64,000 bases of DNA. Source: Symsagittifera roscoffensis. Taxonomy: Eukaryota > Xenacoelomorpha > Acoela > Convolutidae. A program made the position numbers and the translations under genes. The stretch lies in the NCBI RefSeq assembly GCF_963678635.1, contig NC_087070.1, positions 26,846,057 to 26,910,056 of the forward strand, written 5' to 3'. Below, piece by piece: positions 57,810 through 64,000 of this stretch. The first letter of the stretch is position 1, and each line of letters begins with the position of its first letter. The notes under the pieces were generated by a model. The model was not told the DNA's origin. It saw nothing but the letters and a program-made list of their open reading frames with translations, and made no database searches.

Positions 57810-58587
57810 AGACAAGCATAAACTCTACTCTCTTACTTGATTCTTTTTCTCTCAAAACTCGATGATTTGACGCCTTGCTACAAACGCATGTTATGCTGGA
57901 TACATATGATGAGCAACGCTTACAGTAATATAAATTGAACTAAACCTATATCACACACAGGTGAAGCAGAGCTCCGCGCCACTGGCAATATAACTCAAGC
58001 GTCACATAGCAAGCTAGCGAATAGAAATTGAGACAGAAAACACTAGGTCGAAAAAAATTCTTAAAAATTGAAGTTTGACAAAATGAAAATTTCAATTTGA
58101 AAAAAAAAAACAGTAAAGAAACCGAACCACCGTTATTAATTAAGCTTTTATCTTCAATTGCCAATCAGCCGCTGCGCCGACAATAATTGAGAAGACGCAC
58201 ATAGAGCCGAAAAAAAGCCGTAAGAAATTGTTTTGACAAAAATTTTGAGATTAAATTTCATAACTTGAAACTTTTACAGACAACCGTTCTGGACTGTCTT
58301 TAAATAAAACTTGCAATTTTGCTTTTAAAATTTGAAACGACACTAAAAAGTGACTGAATCGATAAAACGTAATCCAAAACCATTATTATAAAAAATAAAA
58401 ACAGAAAATCTTATTCAGAACCCGAGTTGGAAAGTTGACGAAATAACAAGACGACTGTCAAAAACAGTAAAAACTGTTTAAATCAGAAAAACTCCATCAT
58501 TGCTCATTAAGCCGATAAAAAGCAGGCAAAAGAAAATCCGACAAGTCAGTTTCGCCTAGGAAAAATTTCAATAATTTATACTGAAAA
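57810..58587. other. Intronic flank, no exon seen
   Basis: AT-rich DNA between the 317-bp exon copies, duplicated at 60,960-61,737. Blocks such as AACGTAATCCAAAACC and TTCAGAACCCGAGTTGG hint at old repeats. No exon with both splice sites and an open frame stands out on either strand. Confidence 0.4.
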
Positions 58588-58668
58588 AAACAAGGTCAGA
58601 CCGCGACTCGAACCTCAGACCTAGGGTGAAAGGCAATGTGACACCTCTAGACTAAGTTGGAAGGAGCC
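58588..58668 (-). mobile_element. tRNA-Glu-like SINE head (copy 1)
   Basis: On the minus strand: an A-box-like TTAGTCTAGAGGTG, GCCTTTCACCC (a Glu UUC-type anticodon loop) and a B box GGTTCGAGTC, followed by GGTCTGACCTTGTTTTTTTC. The tail matches the + strand unit at 5.45 kb, so both belong to one tRNA-derived SINE family. The duplicate is at 61,738-61,818. Confidence 0.6.
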
Positions 58669-58832
58669 TGGCATTTGTTAAAGTTCAATAACAAATAAAA
58701 TTCAATTTCCTCCAGTTAGCATTTTTAACACAGAGGTGAAGCTGCGCTTCTCAAACATTTGCGAGAACACGACAGAAAAGCAGCTTTTAAGTGAAAAAAG
58801 AAAAAATAGAAATAAGCCTTGAGTTAGTAAAA

Positions 58833-58912
58833 CGTTGCTTCGAATCGGATTTGGTCCTTCAACCTCGAGATTTCGAGTCTCACGGCCCACTCGCTAAGCC
58901 ACGGACTCTTAA
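58833..58912 (-). mobile_element. tRNA-Ser(CGA)-like unit (copy 1)
   Basis: On the minus strand: GAGTCCGTGGCTTAGCGAGT gives a good A box and D arm. TGAGA CTCGAAA TCTCG forms a five-pair anticodon stem with a seven-base loop and CGA anticodon. A short variable arm and GATTCGAAGC in the B-box place follow. The acceptor and T stems do not pair, so this is a tRNA-Ser-derived pseudogene or SINE head and not a working tRNA. Duplicate at 61,983-62,062. Confidence 0.55.
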
Positions 58913-59400
58913 CACCACACAATCGCTAGTCACAAATAAAGCAGCTACATATGCTAATAAATTGCCAATGCTCAGCTGGAAAAGTGGATAAACTCAGCTG
59001 ATAAACTTAAACACATTTATATCTGCCATGTAAAGGTTGAACTCCAATTTATGTTTTAGCTTAATTTAAATTAAGTAAAGCGAAACTTTTTTTCGACCTA
59101 GTTCATTTAAAAAGAAGCAAGCGAACATAGCCAACAGGCAGAAATTTGAAAATTAACATGCACTGTCAAAATTAGAAGTCGATCTTGTTTTTTGTGACCT
59201 TTACATCCGATAGTGGAGTTTGCCTTCCTTTCAACAAAGGAAATGAGCTGAACTTTGAAAAAAAATCATAATTGAAACCGCGAAGAACCAAATTTGAGCC
59301 TGAACAAATCTTAAGACTTTCTGAAAAAAATCATCGCGACCTATATAAGAGTCTGCACTACGTTCTTCGACTGTTAAAACTGGTCTTGCAAGGAACTTAC

Positions 59401-59717
59401 TGTTACAGTGGTCTTGCAAGTGGGGGTTGGAAATTGCACTCTGCATCTGAAAAGAGCCACCGGGTGATCTTTGTGTGTAAGACCCCGCCCCCGATGGGGG
59501 TGTGGTGCGAGGGGGAGGGGTTGTCCTGGGCTTGGTGAGTATTGCGATTGGACATCCGAAATTGCGAAGGTTCTCCTCTTGGGATAATATCATGACCCTG
59601 TTGTTCTTGGGCTGTGGGGAAGGTCCTTTTCCCCCTTTTGACCCCGAGGGGCTCACGTGACCCTGGCCCTGTCCTTGTAGTTGATTTTGGTTGAAGGGTA
59701 TTTCTGCATAGGAGTTG
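59401..59717 (-). CDS. 317-bp Pro/Ser-rich exon of the minus-strand gene (copy 3 of 3)
   Basis: Third copy, first in transcription order and closest to the upstream exon at 62,784. The two bases carried over from that exon plus its first base make an Arg codon and continue NSYAEIPFNQ in frame. The following copy at 56,252 must then be skipped to reach 55,673 in frame. Confidence 0.65.
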
Positions 59718-61737
59718 CTGAATTGAGCAGATTTTAAAATTAATTTACTTCTAATGAAACACGTTTCAGATAACGATCAGTCTGTGCATATAAGGCAGAG
59801 AAGTAGTTGAATAAAATATTAATAAAAACAATCAGAACATTTCTACCGTCAAAAATCAACAGCCAATTCGAAAACATGCAACCAAGTCGAATTTAATTTT
59901 CATAAAAAAACAAGACAAACATAAATTACATTTTCATGCGTTTTTACATAGCGCCCATAAATTGCTCGAGATGACACTTTGGTCCTGGACCATCGGAAAC
60001 TGTCTTCGCTTAAGAAACACTTGAACCCGGCTTGAACTCAGAAGTTATCGGAAACCTCCTTGACTACTGGTCATCGGAAACCTCCTTGTTTTAAGATCAT
60101 TACTGATGCCATTTTTTTGTGCCCCGAGAGGGCATGCATCCATGCATATGCATACAACCACCTAATTTCAACTAGAGTAATTGTAATCCAGCGCAGACCA
60201 CGCACCTCGTGTTTTTTATTTTGCTCATCGCAATATGAGGCAGGATGTTGCCTATCATCACTTGCACATTAAACATTTAGAACATTTCTACCAACAATAT
60301 TCAACAACCAATTCGTAACATCAGTTGAACCAAGTGACTTGTGATCATAACGCAATAGTGTCAGAGTTCCATAAAAGATTATTCGGATAGCTTTTCTATT
60401 GACCTTAAAAAAGAAATGAGATAAGCTCAAAATCTGCTATCTTTCATAGTATAGTGCCCATGAAATTGCTCGAACTCGCAGAACAAGCCCGTGCAAGAAA
60501 ACTGTCTTGACTTAACTAAAGGATGATCATCTTAACCCATCTTGAACCCAAAAAATATCGAATGCAGCCTTGATTCTAGATCATTGGATCTGGCAGGATT
60601 TCATGTTTACTGGTTAAAGCGTTAACTGCAGTCGTCACAACCCGCCTTGGTATCTGGAACTACCGACACTATATTTAAGGCTGCGAGGGGGCATGCAACC
60701 ATTCACATGAATGCTACCAATGCAATGTCAGTTGGAGGAGTTCCAATCCAGGACAGCACCTAATACTTTTTTTGCTCATCGCAAGTTGAGGCGTGCTGTC
60801 AAGTATTCCAAATAAGCAATCGCGTTCAACAAAAGCAATCCGATAATTTCTATAGCCAAATGTCAAAAACAAATTCGAAACATCAGTTGAACCAAGATTC
60901 TTGAGATCATGAAAGCAAAAATCGTATTATCAAAAAAGCATCATATTATCAAAAAAGAAGACAAGCATAAACTCTACTCTCTTACTTGATTCTTTTTCTC
61001 TCAAAACTCGATGATTTGACGCCTTGCTACAAACGCATGTTATGCTGGATACATATGATGAGCAACGCTTACAGTAATATAAATTGAACTAAACCTATAT
61101 CACACACAGGTGAAGCAGAGCTCCGCGCCACTGGCAATATAACTCAAGCGTCACATAGCAAGCTAGCGAATAGAAATTGAGACAGAAAACAGTAGGTCGA
61201 AAAAATTCTTAAAAATTGAAGTTTGACAAAATGAAAATTTCAATTTGAAAAAAAAAAAACAGTAAAGAAACCGAACCACCGTTATTAATTAAGCTTTTAT
61301 CTTCAATTGCCAATCAGCCGCTGCGCCGACAATAATTGAGAAGACGCACATAGAGCCGAAAAAAAGCCGTAAGAAATTGTTTTGACAAAAATTTTGAGAT
61401 TAAATTTCATAACTTGAAACTTTTACAGACAACCGTTCTGGACTGTCTTTAAATAAAACTTGCAATTTTGCTTTTAAAATTTGAAACGACACTAAAAAGT
61501 GACTGAATCGATAAAACGTAATCCAAAACCATTATTATAAAAAATAAAAACAGAAAATCTTATTCAGAACCCGAGTTGGAAAGTTGACGAAATAACAAGA
61601 CGACTGTCAAAAACAGTAAAAACTGTTTAAATCAGAAAAACTCCATCATTGCTCATTAAGCCGATAAAAAGCAGGCAAAAGAAAATCCGACAAGTCAGTT
61701 TCGCCTAGGAAAAATTTCAATAATTTATACTGAAAAA

Positions 61738-61818
61738 AAACAAGGTCAGACCGCGACTCGAACCTCAGACCTAGGGTGAAAGGCAATGTGACACCTCTAG
61801 ACTAAGTTGGAAGGAGCC
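61738..61818 (-). mobile_element. tRNA-Glu-like SINE head (copy 2)
   Basis: Duplicate of 58,588-58,668 in the second 3.15-kb unit, one A longer in the poly(A/T) run beside it. Confidence 0.6.
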
Positions 61819-61982
61819 TGGCATTTGTTAAAGTTCAATAACAAATAAAATTCAATTTCCTCCAGTTAGCATTTTTAACACAGAGGTGAAGCTGCGCTTC
61901 TCAAACATTTGCGAGAACACGACAGAAAAGCAGCTTTTAAGTGAAAAAAGAAAAAATAGAAATAAGCCTTGAGTTAGTAAAA

Positions 61983-62062
61983 CGTTGCTTCGAATCGGAT
62001 TTGGTCCTTCAACCTCGAGATTTCGAGTCTCACGGCCCACTCGCTAAGCCACGGACTCTTAA
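61983..62062 (-). mobile_element. tRNA-Ser(CGA)-like unit (copy 2)
   Basis: Duplicate of 58,833-58,912 in the second 3.15-kb unit; the anticodon arm is unchanged. Confidence 0.55.
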
Positions 62063-62137
62063 CACCACACAATCGCTAGTCACAAATAAAGCAGCTACAT
62101 ATGCTAATAAATTGCCAATGCTCAGCTGGAAAAGTGG

Positions 62138-62783
62138 CAACAAAAACAAGACATAATTTGGCATGTATTAATTTGGAATGTAAAAAACTGAAGGCATCCA
62201 CGCTAAATTGGCATGTAAGATGTAATAAATTCGAAACATAAAGCCAAATTTTTGGTTCATTTGAACAGTGAGATCTGCATCAACTGTGTTAACTTATAAC
62301 TAATCGAATATCAAAGCACATGCCATCAAAAAGCTGTTGTAGGTCAGAAAAAAATAGTGATACTAACTATAACACTACCGCTTTAAAGTTGGCTAGTGTA
62401 AAAAACGGAAACGGAAAGGAAATAAACCCACAAATCCTATTTTTTTAGAGTTTTTAATCAGTTTTTATTCAAAAAATTTTCTAGGATGGTGTATAAAAAA
62501 CGTTGTCATATCAATGCTGCTATATGACCTTTTGGAAAGAGCATGTTTCTTACTGATTTGTAAGAAATTTTTGTACTGGAAAAACATGTCTATTCCCCGA
62601 TTACAAGAAACTCCCACAAATGTAAAAGCATTTATATAATATAGAAAATACAAACATACTCACAGTGAATACGAAATTAATTAAACAATAGTGAATAAAA
62701 CTGGTTTGAGAGGTAACCAACAAACATTTTGTCTTCAATCTACCTAAACATGCAAGTAGTGTGAAGTTTCAGCCGCTACAAAC
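62138..62783 (-). other. Intron of the minus-strand gene, no other feature seen
   Basis: AT-rich sequence between the 3.15-kb duplication and the 372-bp exon. No exon, RNA or repeat is recognised. Confidence 0.4.
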
Positions 62784-63155
62784 CGTTGATCTGTTGAAGA
62801 TTCAGACGAACAACAGTAATACACACTGTGCCGGTACTCGCCACTACTTCGCGACGCAGCCGAAGTTCGCGGACGCGTCCCAATGGCACTGCCACTTTGC
62901 GAGTTATTAATTGCATCTTCATCGCTAATAGGGGTTGTATAATTGCCCTCGTGAACTAACGAGAGACGTCGTGACTTTTTGGATCCCCGCGAGTAAGATG
63001 AACCGAGAGTGTTGTTTAGGGTGTATAGACGTTGGTATTTGTTTTCGGTTATCTGACATGGGTCTTCGTATAGATTGGTCTGTGGTGTTTCGACTATGGG
63101 GTTAGTGGTGAAGTCGACTTTGCTATGAGAGCGTGTTAGGTACTCACGAGTCCAG
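62784..63155 (-). CDS. 372-bp exon of the unrecognised minus-strand gene
   Basis: Acceptor TTAACATGCAG and donor CAACG/GTTTGT. It encodes WTREYLTRSHSKVDFTTNPI, VETPQTNLYEDPCQI, YQRLYTLNNTLGSSY, GSKKSRRLSLVHEGNYTTPI, then SDEDAINNSQSGSAIG, RSSGEYRHSVYYCCSSESST. Two bases are carried in and out, matching the exons on both sides. Several Tyr motifs and a basic Ser site (KKSRRLSL, protein-kinase-A-like) suggest a phosphorylated cytoplasmic tail of a receptor or adhesion protein. This is inference from composition; I cannot name the family. Confidence 0.65.
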
Positions 63156-63783
63156 CTGCATGTTAATGGGACCAAACATTCATTAGAAGCAAATATTTGG
63201 TTTTTAAAAAGTGATAATGGTTTTGTTTTAAGAAGTTAATTGCACTCGAACACTCTGAATATGTTATACATATGCGAGCAAGATTAGATTGAATGGTTCA
63301 TTAAAACTTTTCCGCGTATTAAACTTTTTTAATGGTAAGATGGGATATTTTGTTGACCTTTCTGATTGTTGTATACATTTTTTAAAATATTGTATAATAA
63401 ATTAAACTCATGAAGTGCTTAATAGCGCGAGATCTAGTTTGTTGCGATAGCATCTCTTACTGCTTTGCTTTCTATAGAATAAAGAGCTGGGATCTACTTA
63501 ATAATTTCCCCCTTTCTAGAAAGGGGAGGGAGGAGATTGTAAGGCAGATTAAATTAGTCGAATTTTCAAGTTATCAGAATGCTGCAAAATTAGTATTTTC
63601 AATGGAAAGCTATATTGCTAATTTACTGTATTTATTCATAGGGGTGGAGTTTCTTTAGAAGATACCATAGAGGATTGTTGAAAAGCTTTTTTGGTTACTT
63701 AACGGTTTTCCTAAGGTGAAACTGCAGCACCCGATTTGTCCGCATAAGTTAAGCTGGATTGCTTCTAGTAAGGATGTACTCAC
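63156..63783 (-). other. Intron of the minus-strand gene
   Basis: 628 bases between a strong donor (GG/GTGAGT) and the acceptor at 63,156. No other feature is recognised. Confidence 0.5.
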
Positions 63784-64000
63784 CCGAAGTTTGGATGTGA
63801 CACTGTGTTTATTCTCGGGTGGTGGAAGTGCATTATGCTACTGTCGCTTGGACTCCCGGTTCCGGAAGATCCACGACTAGCCTGGCCGATGAGAGCAGAG
63901 GCAGAATTGTGGGGGTGAGGTATCGGATTAGTGGGGGAGTATTGGAAATTGTAGTTGCAGTTGTTCGGTGGTGTAGAGGTTCCGTTGTTGCGCACGACTT
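63784..64000 (-). CDS. Exon of the unrecognised minus-strand gene, open at window edge
   Basis: Open on the minus strand from the window end to the donor GG/GTGAGT at 63,783. It encodes VRNNGTSTPPNNCNYNFQYS, PTNPIPHPHNSASALIG, GSSGTGSPSDSSIMHFHHPR and INTVSHPNFG. The GG left over joins the next exon to give a Gly codon and continues WTREYL. Low-complexity Ser/Asn/Pro/His content is like the rest of the gene. The 5' exons, which should hold any recognisable domain, are outside the window. Confidence 0.65.

Larger units (their letters stand above)
55851..62137. repeat. 3.15-kb tandem duplication (55,851-58,987 and 59,000-62,137)
   Basis: GATAAACTTAAACAC at 55,851 recurs at 59,000, and both copies end in GCTGGAAAAGTGG (58,987 and 62,137). 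The shift is 3,149 at the start and 3,150 at the end. Twelve bases, ATAAACTCAGCT, separate the copies. The unit spans the right edge of the 7.9-kb duplication plus about 1.2 kb of formerly single-copy flank, and carries one 317-bp exon and two tRNA-like units. Copies differ at few sites, e.g. ACACTAGGTCGA against ACAGTAGGTCGA. Confidence 0.93.

Noticed and set aside
58833-58912. Functional tRNA-Ser(CGA) gene
   Set aside because: The anticodon arm and A box are good, but the acceptor and T stems do not pair.
1-64000. Virus-like or LTR elements
   Set aside because: No LTR pair, capsid, integrase or envelope-like coding sequence was recognised; the long direct repeats are segmental duplications with gene exons or satellite inside.

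Overview
This is nuclear DNA of an invertebrate metazoan. Animal-specific genes are present: a BMP type II receptor, a heparan sulfate N-deacetylase/N-sulfotransferase, a DMTF1-type Myb factor and an opisthokont-type DNA2. Introns are ordinary GT-AG introns, the intergenic DNA is AT-rich, and satellite-like repeats are abundant. I cannot fix the phylum. Three large genes are intronless, and each has a splice-acceptor-like site at or just before its start codon. That would suit a lineage with spliced-leader trans-splicing, but this is inference.

Layout. (1) 1-2.1 kb: the last four exons, + strand, of a BMPR2/Wit-type receptor kinase with a very short C-terminal tail. (2) 2.1-7.4 kb: gene-free DNA with dispersed repeats and one tRNA-derived SINE-like unit. 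(3) 7.4-10.0 kb: a complete single-exon NDST gene. (4) 10.6-26.8 kb: a large array of a ~165-bp repeat, with higher-order blocks (a near-perfect 330-bp dimer repeated about ten times at 19.1-22.4 kb, and ~0.5-kb and ~1.9-kb blocks). It is interrupted by two copies of a ~0.65-kb spacer and fades into diverged monomers. (5) 25.25-31.2 kb: a tandem duplication of ~2.9 kb carrying a 5'-truncated LINE fragment, with a 167-bp insert at its junction. (6) 33.5-39.3 kb: DNA2 and a DMTF1-like gene, both intronless and head-to-tail, 378 bp apart. (7) 39.3-64 kb: repeats, then the minus-strand 3' part of an unrecognised multi-exon gene. Its terminal exons lie in a nearly identical 7.9-kb tandem duplication (42.0-57.8 kb), partly overlapped by a second, 3.15-kb duplication (55.85-62.14 kb).

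The most interesting structure is the repeat system. A (TATC)n tract, a short head rich in TGTTTAAG motifs and ~165-bp core repeats recur in that order at several loci. This resembles the Helentron-associated (HINE/DINE/pearl-like) non-autonomous elements. One such locus also carries a ~75-bp decayed fragment of the neighbouring DMTF1 Myb coding sequence beside its microsatellite. The exon duplications give one gene three near-identical copies of a 317-bp exon that cannot be spliced in series without losing frame. All high-identity duplications could in principle be assembly artefacts; small differences between copies argue mildly against this.
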